Source: Sinorhizobium sp. BG8 (lineage in GTDB: Bacteria > Pseudomonadota > Alphaproteobacteria > Rhizobiales > Rhizobiaceae). Taken from it: a stretch of DNA of 64,000 nt. Made by a program: the position numbers and the translations under genes. How positions within the stretch are numbered: position 1 is the stretch's first letter; each line of letters opens with the position of its first letter. The DNA lies in the NCBI RefSeq assembly GCF_016864555.1, contig NZ_CP044011.1, forward strand, positions 62,001-126,000. Reading direction: 5' to 3'. The notes under the pieces were generated by a model that had not been told where the DNA came from, ran no database searches, and was given only the letters and a program-made list of their open reading frames with translations. Below, one piece after another: positions 33,917-42,692 of the stretch.

Positions 33917-35995
33917 ATGACAATCAAAGCTTCCCTGCTCTCACCCGATGCCGGCGACGTCATCTTTTCCGTCAAGACCTTTGCGGCGGGAAGCCTGGCG
34001 CTGTGGATTGCCTTCGCCTTCGATCTGCCCCACCCCTACTGGGCGATCACGACGGCCTACATCGTCGCCCATCCGCTGTCTGGCGCCAGCACCTCGAAGG
34101 CGGTCTACCGGTTGGCTGGAACGGTCATGGGCGGCACCGCCACGATCGTGTTCGTTCCCAATCTCATCAACGCACCGCAACTGCTTGTCCTCGCCATCTC
34201 TCTGTGGATCGCGGGCTGTCTGGCCTTGAGCCTGCTCGACCGAACGCCGAGGGGCTATGCCTACATGCTCGCCGGCTACACCGCGGCGCTGACCAGCTTT
34301 CCGATCGTCAGCGCTCCCGATACCGCCTTCACCTATGTCGTGGCCCGGGTCACCGAGATCTCGGTCGCCATCATCTGCACATCGCTCATCAACCGCACCA
34401 TCTTTCCGCGCCATGCCGGTCCCGTCCTCGTCGGGCGTGTCGAAGCGTGGCTGAAGGATGGAGTTGCCCTCGCAACCGGCGTGATGCGCGGCGGAAAGGA
34501 CGCAGGGACCCTCGCCGCCATGAGCCGCGCGCTTGCGGCCGATGCTATCGACATCCGCGGCTTCACCACGCACATTTCCTATGACACGTCGCACCACCGC
34601 AGCCTCGTATCGACATCCAGAGAACTGCAGCGGGTGATGGTCGAGCTGCTGCCGGTCATCTCCGGTCTCGCCGACGTCATCGCCGCCCTGTCCCGGGCCT
34701 CAGGCGGGGCGCCGACGGCCGAGATCCGCGATCTCCTGGACAGAATCTGCCTATGGATGGAAGCCGGCCAGCCGATGTCGGAGGAGGAACGCCGCAGCTT
34801 CCTTGATACGTTCGAGGAGGTCGAAACGCAGGGATGCGCGATTTCCGCCTGGAACGGCATGCTCGTGCGCAACCTCGTCGCCCGCCTGCGCGATCTCGTC
34901 CAGCTCTGGGGAGATTGCATCGATCTCAAGGATACGCTGAAAAGCGGCAGGCAGCATCGCCGCCGCTGGCTGCGCTTCGGGGGCCAGGCGGAAAACCGGC
35001 CCATGCACAGGGACTACGGCATGGCGCTTTTCTCCGGCTTCGCGGCAGCCCTGGCGACCGGAACGGGCGCTGCGTTCTGGATCCTGACGGGCTGGCCCCA
35101 TGGGGCCGGGATGGGTATGATGGCCGGCATCCTGACCTGCTTTTTCGCCGCGATGGACAACGCCACGCCGATCCTGAAGAAGTTCCTCATCTTCACGCTC
35201 GTCTCGATCGGCGGAACATTCGTGTTCCAGTTCGCGGTCATGCCGCATGTCAACGGCTTCCTGCCGCTGATCCTGGCGCTCAGCTTCCTGTTCATTCCGC
35301 TCGGACTGCTGATTGCCAGGCCGCAGACCTTCCTGCTCGGAATGGCGATGTCGACGAACATTCCGAACATGATCGGCCTCGAGTCGCGCGCGAGCTTCGA
35401 TCTCGCCACGTTCATAAACTCCAACATCGGCACGCCCCTCGGCATCGTTCTGGCGATCGGCGTCGCGACACTGGTTCGCTCTGTCGGCGCGGAGTGGAGC
35501 GCCGCGCGCCTGATGCGTGCCGGCTGGCGGGACGTCTCCATGGCCGCGCGCACGCACGACCGGGACGATTTCTCGCGTCTCCTGCACCAAATGCTAGACC
35601 GGCTGGGTCTGATCGGCCCCCGTCTTGCCGCCATTCCGGCCAATTCACCCGTCACCGCGCAGGATCTTCTCAAGGATCTGAGGGTGGGTGTGAACGTCAT
35701 CGAACTGCAGCGCCGGAAGGAAGGGCTGACCGGGCGCAGTGCCGAAAGCGTCGATGCCATCCTCACCGAAATCGCCGCCTTCTACGATGAGAAGCAGCGC
35801 TCTGCCGCTGCAAAGCCCGGTCCTTCGATGCTCCGCACGCTCGATTGCGCACTTCTCGCCCTTCAGGCGGACAGCCAGTCGGCACCTGCCGCGGAGGCTG
35901 CGATCAACTGTGTGGCGCTGCGCTACAACCTTTTGCCGGAGGCAGCCGAGTTTGCTGCCTCGGAAACCAACGAACTTCGCGAGGCAGCAGAATGA
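33917..35995 (+). CDS. FUSC-family efflux protein (AaeB-like)
   Basis: A 692-residue inner-membrane transporter subunit of the FUSC/AaeB family, which exports aromatic carboxylic acids. It has two hydrophobic blocks of several helices each (about residues 15-160 and 370-520) separated by a long cytoplasmic helical domain. The motif PHPYWAITTAYIVAHPLSGAS marks the first FUSC repeat. It is followed by DUF1656 (AaeX-like) and HlyD (AaeA-like) genes, giving a complete three-part system. ATG 33917 matches the family N-terminus, but ATG 33842 in frame cannot be excluded, as neither has a strong ribosome site. Confidence 0.9.
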   Translation: MTIKASLLSPDAGDVIFSVKTFAAGSLALWIAFAFDLPHPYWAITTAYIVAHPLSGASTSKAVYRLAGTVMGGTATIVFVPNLINAPQLLVLAISLWIAGCLALSLLDRTPRGYAYMLAGYTAALTSFPIVSAPDTAFTYVVARVTEISVAIICTSLINRTIFPRHAGPVLVGRVEAWLKDGVALATGVMRGGKDAGTLAAMSRALAADAIDIRGFTTHISYDTSHHRSLVSTSRELQRVMVELLPVISGLADVIAALSRASGGAPTAEIRDLLDRICLWMEAGQPMSEEERRSFLDTFEEVETQGCAISAWNGMLVRNLVARLRDLVQLWGDCIDLKDTLKSGRQHRRRWLRFGGQAENRPMHRDYGMALFSGFAAALATGTGAAFWILTGWPHGAGMGMMAGILTCFFAAMDNATPILKKFLIFTLVSIGGTFVFQFAVMPHVNGFLPLILALSFLFIPLGLLIARPQTFLLGMAMSTNIPNMIGLESRASFDLATFINSNIGTPLGIVLAIGVATLVRSVGAEWSAARLMRAGWRDVSMAARTHDRDDFSRLLHQMLDRLGLIGPRLAAIPANSPVTAQDLLKDLRVGVNVIELQRRKEGLTGRSAESVDAILTEIAAFYDEKQRSAAAKPGPSMLRTLDCALLALQADSQSAPAAEAAINCVALRYNLLPEAAEFAASETNELREAAE

Positions 35996-36201
35996 GGCCG
36001 GAACTGGACATCTACGGGGTATTCATCCCCACGCTCGGCGCGATCGCGCTCGCAAGCTTCGTGGTGAATGCCATCCTGCGCCGCCTCCTCTCCGCAGTCG
36101 GCTTCTATCGACTCGTCTGGCATCGACCGCTGTTCGATACAGCCATGTATTTCTGTGTTCTCAGCCTCATCGCGCTGACAATCAATCGGGTACCCCTATG
36201 A
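35992..36201 (+). CDS. DUF1656 small membrane protein (AaeX-like)
   Basis: A 69-residue protein with two hydrophobic segments (GVFIPTLGAIALASFVVNAIL and ALFDTAMYF-like, read as PLFDTAMYFCVLSLIALTI). The RPELDIYGVFIP start and the HRPLFDTAMY motif are typical of DUF1656. It overlaps the FUSC stop and the HlyD start by four bases each. It is the usual small partner of AaeA/AaeB-type efflux pumps. Confidence 0.92.
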   Translation: MRPELDIYGVFIPTLGAIALASFVVNAILRRLLSAVGFYRLVWHRPLFDTAMYFCVLSLIALTINRVPL

Positions 36202-37064
36202 AATCGTTCGCAGCATTTTCCGGCCGCTTCCTTCTCACCGGCGTCATGGTCGTCATGGCGGCCGCGCTCGGCTGGCACCTGTGGGACTACTACATGAACG
36301 CTCCCTGGACGCGCGACGGCAAGCTTCACGCCGACGTCGTCAGCCTGGCCTCCGACGTCTCGGGCATCGTCAGCGAGGTCGAGGGCGTCGACAACCAGGC
36401 GGTAAAGAAGGGCGAAGTCATCTTCCGCATAGATCCCGCGCGGTTCGACCTAGCGTTGCGCCAGGCGGAGGCTGCGATGGAGAGCGCCAAGGCGGCCGTC
36501 GACCAGGCCGACAGCGACCTCGTCCTCTACCAGACGCTCGGGGAAAGCGTTTCGACGCGACAGAAGATCCGCCAGGCCGAGACCGCGGTCGCGCAGGCCA
36601 AGGCCGCTTACCAGGAAGCAGTCGTCAGCCGCGACATTGCACGGCTCAACCTCGAGCGCTCGCAGGTGCGCGCGCCGGTGAACGGCGTCCTCACGAACTT
36701 CTCGCTGCGGCCCGGCGACTACGTGACGGCGGGTTCCGCCGTCACCGCCCTCGTCGACAGCGATTCCTACTACGTTTCCGGCTACTTCGAGGAAAACAAG
36801 CTCGACCGCATCGCGATCGGCGATGTCGCCGAAGTCATGCTGATGGGCAGCGACACGAAGATGAAGGGCCATGTCGTCGGCATTGCGGGCGGCATCGAGG
36901 ATCGCGAGCGCAGCGACAGCGCCGGCAGCCTTCCGAACGTCAATCCGACCTTCACCTGGGTCCGCCTTGCGCAGCGCGTCCCCGTTCGCATCGCGCTCGA
37001 TGCGGTTCCCTCCGGAACCGCGCTCGTCGCGGGGCGCACCGCGAGCGTCACCATCGTTCACTAA
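36198..37064 (+). CDS. HlyD-family periplasmic adaptor (AaeA-like)
   Basis: A 288-residue membrane-fusion protein. One N-terminal membrane anchor (FLLTGVMVVMAAALGWHLW) is followed by the motif NAPWTRDGKLHADVVSLASDVSGIV, a lipoyl half, a coiled-coil hairpin (about residues 85-150) and the second lipoyl half with RAPVNGVLTNFSLRPGDYV. It links the FUSC transporter to an outer-membrane channel, which is not encoded here. Its start overlaps the DUF1656 stop. Confidence 0.93.
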   Translation: MKSFAAFSGRFLLTGVMVVMAAALGWHLWDYYMNAPWTRDGKLHADVVSLASDVSGIVSEVEGVDNQAVKKGEVIFRIDPARFDLALRQAEAAMESAKAAVDQADSDLVLYQTLGESVSTRQKIRQAETAVAQAKAAYQEAVVSRDIARLNLERSQVRAPVNGVLTNFSLRPGDYVTAGSAVTALVDSDSYYVSGYFEENKLDRIAIGDVAEVMLMGSDTKMKGHVVGIAGGIEDRERSDSAGSLPNVNPTFTWVRLAQRVPVRIALDAVPSGTALVAGRTASVTIVH

Positions 37065-37070
37065 GACCGG

Positions 37071-37841
37071 TCAGCGTACCGACTTGAGCCATCCCAGCCC
37101 CGCCACGGTGTCCCCGGCGGGGCGATACTCGCAGCCGACATAGCCGTCGTAGCCGAGGCGGTCGAGCGCTGCCAGTACATGGAAGTCGTTGAGTTCGCCC
37201 GTACCCGGCTCGTGCCTCATTGGCACGGCAGCGATCTGGACATGGCCGATCAGCGGCATCAGTCTTTCCATGGTCTTCAGGACGTCGCCCTGGATGATCT
37301 GGCAATGATAGATGTCGAACTGGAGTTTCACATTGGGACGGCCGATCACCTCGATCAACTCGGCGGCCCGATCGAAGTCGTTGAGGAAATAGCCCGGCAT
37401 GTCGCGGCCGTTGATCGGCTCGATAACGAGGCCCACGCCCACCTCCCCGGCCGCGTCGGCGGCAAAACGCACCGCATCCACGTAGGCCGCGACGGCCGCC
37501 GGATCATCCGTGCGTCCGAGGCCCGCCATCATGTGCAGGAGCGGCGTCCGGATCACCTGCGCATAGGCAACCGCCGTGTTCACCGACTGGCGAAAATCGG
37601 AGCGGCGGACGGCAAGGCAGGCGAGACCCCGCTCCCCCTTCGCCCAATCCCCGGGAGGCATGTTGAACAGCACCTGCCTGAGCCCGGCCGAAGCGAGACG
37701 CTCGGCGACCGTCTCTGCCGAATAGTCGTAAGGAAAGAGATATTCGACGGCCTCGAAGCCGGCCCGGGCGGCCGCTTCGAAACGGTCGAGGAAGCCAACC
37801 TCGTTGAACATCATCGAAAGGTTGGCGGCAAAGCGTGGCAT
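37071..37841 (-). CDS. otnI: 2-oxo-tetronate isomerase OtnI
   Basis: A 256-residue TIM-barrel isomerase of the hydroxypyruvate-isomerase-like family. Diagnostic parts are RFAANLSMMFNEVGFLDRFEAAARAGFEAVEYLFPY, LFNMPPGDWAKGERGLA, EPINGRDMPGYFLND and QFDIYHCQIIQGD, with metal-binding Glu and Asp residues in the last two. In the threonate/erythronate pathway it converts 2-oxo- to 3-oxo-tetronate. It overlaps the ltnD stop by one base and sits divergent from the LacI-otnK-otnC half of the cluster. The neighbourhood makes OtnI a better call than hydroxypyruvate isomerase. Confidence 0.9.
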   Translation of the reverse strand: MPRFAANLSMMFNEVGFLDRFEAAARAGFEAVEYLFPYDYSAETVAERLASAGLRQVLFNMPPGDWAKGERGLACLAVRRSDFRQSVNTAVAYAQVIRTPLLHMMAGLGRTDDPAAVAAYVDAVRFAADAAGEVGVGLVIEPINGRDMPGYFLNDFDRAAELIEVIGRPNVKLQFDIYHCQIIQGDVLKTMERLMPLIGHVQIAAVPMRHEPGTGELNDFHVLAALDRLGYDGYVGCEYRPAGDTVAGLGWLKSVR

Positions 37842-38755
37842 CAGCGTCCGTCCTCTGATCCGGGCAGGTCGAGGCCGGCGATGCCCGCAAGCAGCCTGGC
37901 CACGGACGCGTCGTCGTCCTTGCCCATACCCGCGGCCTCGGTCATGACGAAAAGCTGAAGCGCAGCGCTTGCGATGGGCAGCGGAAACTTCTGCTTTCGC
38001 CCGATGTCGGACACGATGCCGAGATCCTTGGTGAAAATCGAGACGGCGCTGTGCGGCTTGTAGTCCCCGGCGAGCACATGGGGAATGCGGTTCTCAAACA
38101 TCCAGCTGTTGCCGGCCGACTTGGTGATGACCTCGAAGACACGCGATATGTCAAGATCCAGGCTCTTGGCGAAGGTGATCGCCTCGCAGGCGGCGGCAAT
38201 GTGCACGCCGGCCAGATGCTGGTTGACGATCTTGAAGGAGGATCCGATGCCCGGCGCGTCGCCCAGTTCGTAGACCGTCTGGGCGATGGCGTCGAGCGCC
38301 GGGCGAGCGGCGGCGAAGCTCTCGGGCGTTCCCGAGGCCATGACCGTGAGTTGCCCGGAATTCGCCTTTGCCGATCCGCCGCTGATCGGTGCGTCGAGAT
38401 AGAGAATGCCGCGCTCCGCTGCACGGGCGGCGAAGGCCTTCGCTTCTGTGGGCGAGATCGTGGCGGAGGAAACGACGACGGATCCCGGCTTCATGGCCGC
38501 GATCGCGCCGTCACGTCCGAAGAGCACCGTTTCCGTCTGCTCCGCATTGACGACGACGACGAGGACGATCCCTGCTCCCTCCACCGCCGTGGCCGGCTTG
38601 GCAAAAGGCTGGCCACCCTCAGCCTCAAGGGTCTTGAGTGCAGTCTCGTTGACGTCGCAGCCTGCGGTGACATGCCCGGCCCTCACGAGCGACCGGGCGA
38701 TCCCCAGACCCATCGAGCCTAGTCCGATGACTGCGATTTTCTCCAATGTCGGCAT
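37841..38755 (-). CDS. ltnD: L-threonate dehydrogenase LtnD
   Basis: A 304-residue NAD-dependent enzyme of the 3-hydroxyisobutyrate/6-phosphogluconate dehydrogenase family. The Rossmann motif is AVIGLGSMGLGIA (residues about 8-20). The substrate loop is DAPISGGSAKANSGQLTVMASG, and the catalytic lysine is in SSFKIVNQHLAG. It oxidises L-threonate (or D-erythronate) to 2-oxo-tetronate. Context with otnI, otnK and otnC fixes the role. GGAGG lies upstream of the ATG, and the promoter region holds a LacI-type operator. Confidence 0.92.
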   Translation of the reverse strand: MPTLEKIAVIGLGSMGLGIARSLVRAGHVTAGCDVNETALKTLEAEGGQPFAKPATAVEGAGIVLVVVVNAEQTETVLFGRDGAIAAMKPGSVVVSSATISPTEAKAFAARAAERGILYLDAPISGGSAKANSGQLTVMASGTPESFAAARPALDAIAQTVYELGDAPGIGSSFKIVNQHLAGVHIAAACEAITFAKSLDLDISRVFEVITKSAGNSWMFENRIPHVLAGDYKPHSAVSIFTKDLGIVSDIGRKQKFPLPIASAALQLFVMTEAAGMGKDDDASVARLLAGIAGLDLPGSEDGR

Positions 38756-38780
38756 CGCCGGCGACCTCCCCGATCAAAAA

Positions 38781-38794
38781 TGACAGCGCTATCA
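38781..38794. promoter_or_regulatory. LacI-type operator 1
   Basis: TGACAGCGCTATCA is a 14-base palindrome with one mismatched pair and the CG centre typical of LacI-family operators. It is 26 bases upstream of the ltnD start. Confidence 0.8.
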
Positions 38795-38834
38795 TATTTT
38801 CTAATCAAGCCTCTGGCGTCGCGCAACCGAAATA

Positions 38835-38848
38835 TGTTAGCGCTGTCA
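38835..38848. promoter_or_regulatory. LacI-type operator 2
   Basis: TGTTAGCGCTGTCA shares the core AGCGCT with operator 1. Its centre is 54 bases from operator 1, about five helical turns, so a looped repressor complex is possible. It lies 37 bases upstream of the lacI-type gene. Confidence 0.8.
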
Positions 38849-38884
38849 TAGGATACGACAGCACGGCAGAGGAGGCTCCCGGCG

Positions 38885-39886
38885 GTGCTACCCATGGTGC
38901 CAACACTTGCCGATGTCGCAGAACTCGCGGGCGTGAGCGAAATCACCGTCTCGCGCGTCGTGCGCAACAAGGGCCCGATCTCCGAGGCGACGCGCACCCG
39001 CGTGCTCGCAGCGGTCGAATCTCTCGGTTACGTTCCGAACCGCGCTGCCGGCTCCCTGGCGATGTCCGGCTCCCTTCTCTTGGGCGTGCTGCTGCCATCG
39101 CTTTCCAACATCGTCTTCCCGGAGGTGCTGCGCGGCATCCACGCCGGTCTCGCCTCTACCGGCTACCAGCCCATCATCGGCGTGACGGACTATGATCCCG
39201 TCACCGAGCAGGCCCTCGTCGCATCGCTGCTTGCCTGGAAACCCGCCGCCATCATCACCACCGGCTTCGACCACACCGACGCGACCCGCCGGATGCTGTC
39301 CAAGGCCGGCGTTCGCGTCGCGGAACTGATGGAAATCGATGCCGAGCCGATCGACATTGCCGTCGGCCTTTCGCATCGCCGCGCGGGCCTGGACACGGCG
39401 CGGCACCTCTTCGCCAGGGGCTATCGTCGCTTCGGCTACGTCGGCCATGACTGGACAGCCGACCGCCGCGCGAAGCTTCGCTTCGATGGCCTGCGTGACG
39501 GCTTGCGCGAGAACGGCCTTGACCTCGAGGGCCACGAGCTCTCCGGTTCGCCCAGTTCGACGATGGCTGGCCGCCAGACCCTCGCCGCCCTGCTCGCAAG
39601 CAAGCCGGATCTCGACGTCGTCGTCTTCTCCAACGACGACATGGCGATCGGGGGATACTTCCATTGCCTGGCGGCAGGCATCGCGGTGCCGCAGTCGCTG
39701 GGGATTTTTGGGTTCAACGGACTGGAGATCGGCGAGGCGCTTCCCGCCCGCCTGTCGACGATCCGTTCCAATCGCTTTCTCATCGGCAAGACCGCCGTGG
39801 AGCGGGTCCTAGAGCAGAAGGACGCCTCGGGAGAAAGGGTCGTCGTCGACACCGGCTACGAGATCGTCGAGGGCGAGACAGCCTGA
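38885..39886 (+). CDS. LacI-family regulator of the threonate cluster
   Basis: A 333-residue repressor. The N-terminal DNA-binding segment TLADVAELAGVSEITVSRVVRNKGPISEATRTRV with the hinge helix (NRAAGSLA) is canonical. A periplasmic-binding-protein-like sensor domain follows, resembling the GntR (gluconate) branch. The start could be GTG 38885 (GAGGAGG upstream) or ATG 38894. It lies between the two halves of the threonate cluster and beside two matching operators, so it should repress both ltnD-otnI and its own operon until a tetronate-type inducer binds. Confidence 0.92.
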   Translation: MLPMVPTLADVAELAGVSEITVSRVVRNKGPISEATRTRVLAAVESLGYVPNRAAGSLAMSGSLLLGVLLPSLSNIVFPEVLRGIHAGLASTGYQPIIGVTDYDPVTEQALVASLLAWKPAAIITTGFDHTDATRRMLSKAGVRVAELMEIDAEPIDIAVGLSHRRAGLDTARHLFARGYRRFGYVGHDWTADRRAKLRFDGLRDGLRENGLDLEGHELSGSPSSTMAGRQTLAALLASKPDLDVVVFSNDDMAIGGYFHCLAAGIAVPQSLGIFGFNGLEIGEALPARLSTIRSNRFLIGKTAVERVLEQKDASGERVVVDTGYEIVEGETA

Positions 39887-39915
39887 TCGAATACAAGGAT
39901 AGTGGGAGATCGAAG

Positions 39916-41180
39916 ATGTTGCTGGGTGCGGTTGCGGACGACCTGACGGGAGCGACGGATCTGTCGCTCACCCTGTCGCGCGAAGGCATGCGGACGGTGC
40001 AGGTGGTCGGGGTTCCCCCTGTCGATTTCGACTTCGGCGATGCCGACGCCGTGGTCGTTGCGCTGAAGTCGCGTACGACCCCGGCCGAAACCGCGGTCGC
40101 CATGTCCCGCGAGGCCGCGCAGGCGCTCCTCTCCGCGGGGCCGGGCAGATCATCTTCAAATATTGCTCGACCTTCGATTCCACGCCTCAGGGCAATATCG
40201 GCCCCGTTGCCGAAGCACTTCTCGATCTCGTGGGCGATTCCCTGACGATCGCCTGCCCTGCCTTTCCGGCGAACGGCAGGACGGTCTATCAGGGCCATCT
40301 CTTCGTCGGCGACATGCTGCTGTCGGACAGCCCGATGCGCCACCATCCGCTGACGCCGATGACGGATGCAAACCTCGTGCGGGTGCTCCAGCGGCAGACG
40401 CGTCGTCCGGTCGGCCTCGTGCCCCACGCCGTCGTTCGTGGGGGACCAGGAGCGATCGCCGACGCATTCCGGAACGCGATGGTGAAGGGAGAGGCGATGG
40501 TCGTCGTCGACGCCATCACGGACGAGGACCTGAGGGCGATCGGCGAGGCCACCGCCGACATGAAGCTCATAACCGGCGGCTCCGGCATTGCGATCGGCTT
40601 GCCGGAGAATTACCGCCGGACAGGAGGGCTCGGACGCAACACCGCCCGTGCCGCATTCGCCGCACCGAGCGGGCCGGCGGTGATGCTCGCCGGGTCGTGC
40701 TCCGCAGCGACAAGGCGCCAGATCGAGACGGCCATTGCCGCCGGCGTGCCGGCACTGAAGATCGACCCGCTGGAAGTTGCGCGCGGGACCACCACGGCAG
40801 CGACGGTCGTCGGATGGATCCGGTCGCGGCCGGACGCCATTCCGCTGGTATATTCCAGCGCGGATCCCGACGATGTGCGTATTGCCCAGGCAAGCCTCGG
40901 ACGCGATCACGCGGGCGAGATTGTGGAGACCCTGCTGTCGGACGTGGCACGCGAGTTGAAAAGGCAGGGGTTCCGGCGTTTCCTCGTGGCTGGCGGCGAG
41001 ACATCCGGTGCTGTGGTGCAGGGGCTCGACGTGAGAGCACTCGAGATCGGCCCCGAGATCGATCCCGGGGTTCCCTGGACACGGAGCATCGGAGACGACG
41101 AACCGGTGGCCCTCGGGCTCAAGTCGGGCAACTTCGGTGCCGACGACTTCTTCCTCAAGGCTTGGAGCATGCTGAAATGA
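39916..41180 (+). CDS. otnK: 3-oxo-tetronate 4-kinase OtnK, apparent 1-nt frameshift
   Basis: Four-carbon acid-sugar kinase (DUF1537 type), which phosphorylates 3-oxo-tetronate with ATP. The first 76 codons read correctly (LLGAVADDLTGATDLSLTL). Near 40137-40145 the frame breaks. In the +1 frame the family sequence resumes as QIIFKYCSTFDSTPQGNIGPVAEAL and runs to the stop at 41180, with the nucleotide domain FLVAGGETSGAVVQGL. Adding one base in the GGGGCCGGG run restores a 421-residue protein of normal length. GGGAG precedes the ATG, and the stop overlaps the otnC start. A sequencing deletion is likely, since all neighbours are intact. Confidence 0.88.
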
Positions 41181-41824
41181 CGGGACGGATATCGGAAGAG
41201 ACGAAACTGCGCGATGAAATCGCCGCCGTCGGGAAATCGATCTTCGATCGGGCGCTTACATTCGGATCCACGGGCAACATCAGTGCCCGCCTGTCGAACG
41301 GCGAGCTCTTGATGACGCCGACCAATGCCTCGCTCGGCGATCTCGATCCCGCGCGCCTCTCCCGCTTCACCGCCGAGGGGGTGCATGTGGACGGCGACAA
41401 GCCCACCAAGGAGGCGTTCCTGCATCAGTGCATGTACTGCCGGGGCAAGATGCGTGGCGCCGTCGTCCACCTCCACTCGACATATGCCGTTGCCGTCAGC
41501 CTGCTCGAGGACATCGATCCGGCGGATGTGCTGCCGCCGCTCACCGCCTATTATGTGATGCGCGTCGGGACCCTGCCGCTCGTGCCCTATTTCCCGCCCG
41601 GCGACGTCGCGCTTGCGGAAGCGGTTGCGGAACGGGCGGAGGCGAGTCACGCCGTCCTGCTTGCCAATCACGGTCCGGTTGTCGCGGGAAAAACGCTTCG
41701 GGAGGCGCAATACGCGACCGAAGAGCTCGAGGAAACGGCAAAGCTTTTCCTCATGCTCGACGGACGCAGGATCAGGCCGCTCACCGCGTCGCAGAGGCAG
41801 GACCTGCTCGACCGTTCCTCCTAG
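41177..41824 (+). CDS. otnC: 3-oxo-tetronate 4-phosphate decarboxylase OtnC
   Basis: A 215-residue class II aldolase-type enzyme. TFGSTGNISARLSNGELLMTPTNASLGDLDPARLS is the phosphate-binding start. The zinc ligands are in VVHLHSTYAVAVS (two His) and ANHGPVVAGKTL (third His). It decarboxylates 3-oxo-tetronate 4-phosphate to dihydroxyacetone phosphate, ending the pathway. It overlaps the otnK stop by four bases. No transporter gene for the substrate lies in this cluster. Confidence 0.93.
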   Translation: MTGRISEETKLRDEIAAVGKSIFDRALTFGSTGNISARLSNGELLMTPTNASLGDLDPARLSRFTAEGVHVDGDKPTKEAFLHQCMYCRGKMRGAVVHLHSTYAVAVSLLEDIDPADVLPPLTAYYVMRVGTLPLVPYFPPGDVALAEAVAERAEASHAVLLANHGPVVAGKTLREAQYATEELEETAKLFLMLDGRRIRPLTASQRQDLLDRSS

Positions 41825-41912
41825 ATGGCTGCCCTTCGAGGGGAACCCGGGAACGCACCGAAATCGCTCAGTTCAGCCGTCCGCGCTTCCGGCCCGTGAT
41901 CCCACGCGCGCT

Positions 41913-42512
41913 TCAGTCACCATTCACGAGGTCAAGGACCAGCCGGTGGATATTGCCGCCCTTGCTGAGCTCGGCCCGGTCAAAGTCCCGGCTTTGGCGG
42001 CGCTGTTCCTGCGAGATCTCGCCCAGCCGCCTTGTGAGCTCGGCACGGATCTTGCGGCAGCCGGGATCATCGGGGACGGAAAGGCCGACGCTTACGGTCT
42101 CGATCTGCTTGACCATGGCCTTGATCATCTCGCCGTGGACCAGTTCGTGCCGGCGCACGCCGGTAATGAAGGTTTCCCAGTTCCTCTTCACGCTCCCCTG
42201 CAAAGGTTTTGCGGGCTTCGGCAAGGTGTAGGTGATGACGAGCTTCGGCCGGGCGGTGACCAGCACGCATGAATCTCCCTGGGGTTCGTACTTCCGCGTC
42301 CATGTCAGCTTGAAGTTCGTGTGCGCGATGGCACGTCCCATCCCGCCCGCTTCCGGTCCCCTTTCTCCGATCGAGAAGTAGAGCTCGGCGCCAGTCTGCC
42401 CGGCAATCGCATAGGACTTGACGGTTTCGACTGCCTGCCATTCCGCGCTGGCGGCGAGCGGGGCCGACGCCAGAAGCGTCGTAAGAGAAATGAGCCGGAT
42501 GCCTGCCTTCAT
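41913..42512 (-). CDS. DUF922 family secreted putative zinc protease
   Basis: A 199-residue exported protein with a signal peptide (MKAGIRLISLTTLLASAPLAASA). The DUF922 domain contains the metalloprotease-like motif RRHELVHG (HExxH), with GCRKIRAEL and a conserved tail after it, and two candidate disulfide cysteines. Proteins of this family are predicted periplasmic zinc-dependent proteases; no substrate is known. ATG 42512 fits the signal peptide; upstream in-frame codons are not needed. It is divergent from the blh operon and appears to be a single-gene unit. Confidence 0.82.
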   Translation of the reverse strand: MKAGIRLISLTTLLASAPLAASAEWQAVETVKSYAIAGQTGAELYFSIGERGPEAGGMGRAIAHTNFKLTWTRKYEPQGDSCVLVTARPKLVITYTLPKPAKPLQGSVKRNWETFITGVRRHELVHGEMIKAMVKQIETVSVGLSVPDDPGCRKIRAELTRRLGEISQEQRRQSRDFDRAELSKGGNIHRLVLDLVNGD

Positions 42513-42640
42513 GCGTTTCGTCGCAGCCTCACACTTTATTTTTGTGCGCGGACAGTAAAGCATCTCAGACGTGAGCGGTAGCCAGTCCGCCTCGGTTGAA
42601 GGAACCGCACCTGCCGGGTTCCCGACCGTGGCAGCTTGAA

Positions 42641-42675
42641 ATATTATTATTATACGTTATACATAATTATATATT
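42641..42675 (+). promoter_or_regulatory. AT-rich promoter/BigR-box region of the blh operon
   Basis: A sharply AT-rich stretch in an otherwise GC-rich region, with an inverted ATTAT/ATAAT pair. It lies just upstream of blh. BigR-family repressors bind AT-rich imperfect palindromes covering the -10 region of such operons, and the repressor gene is in the operon itself. Confidence 0.65.
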
Positions 42676-42692
42676 GTTGAAAGGGATTCGAC

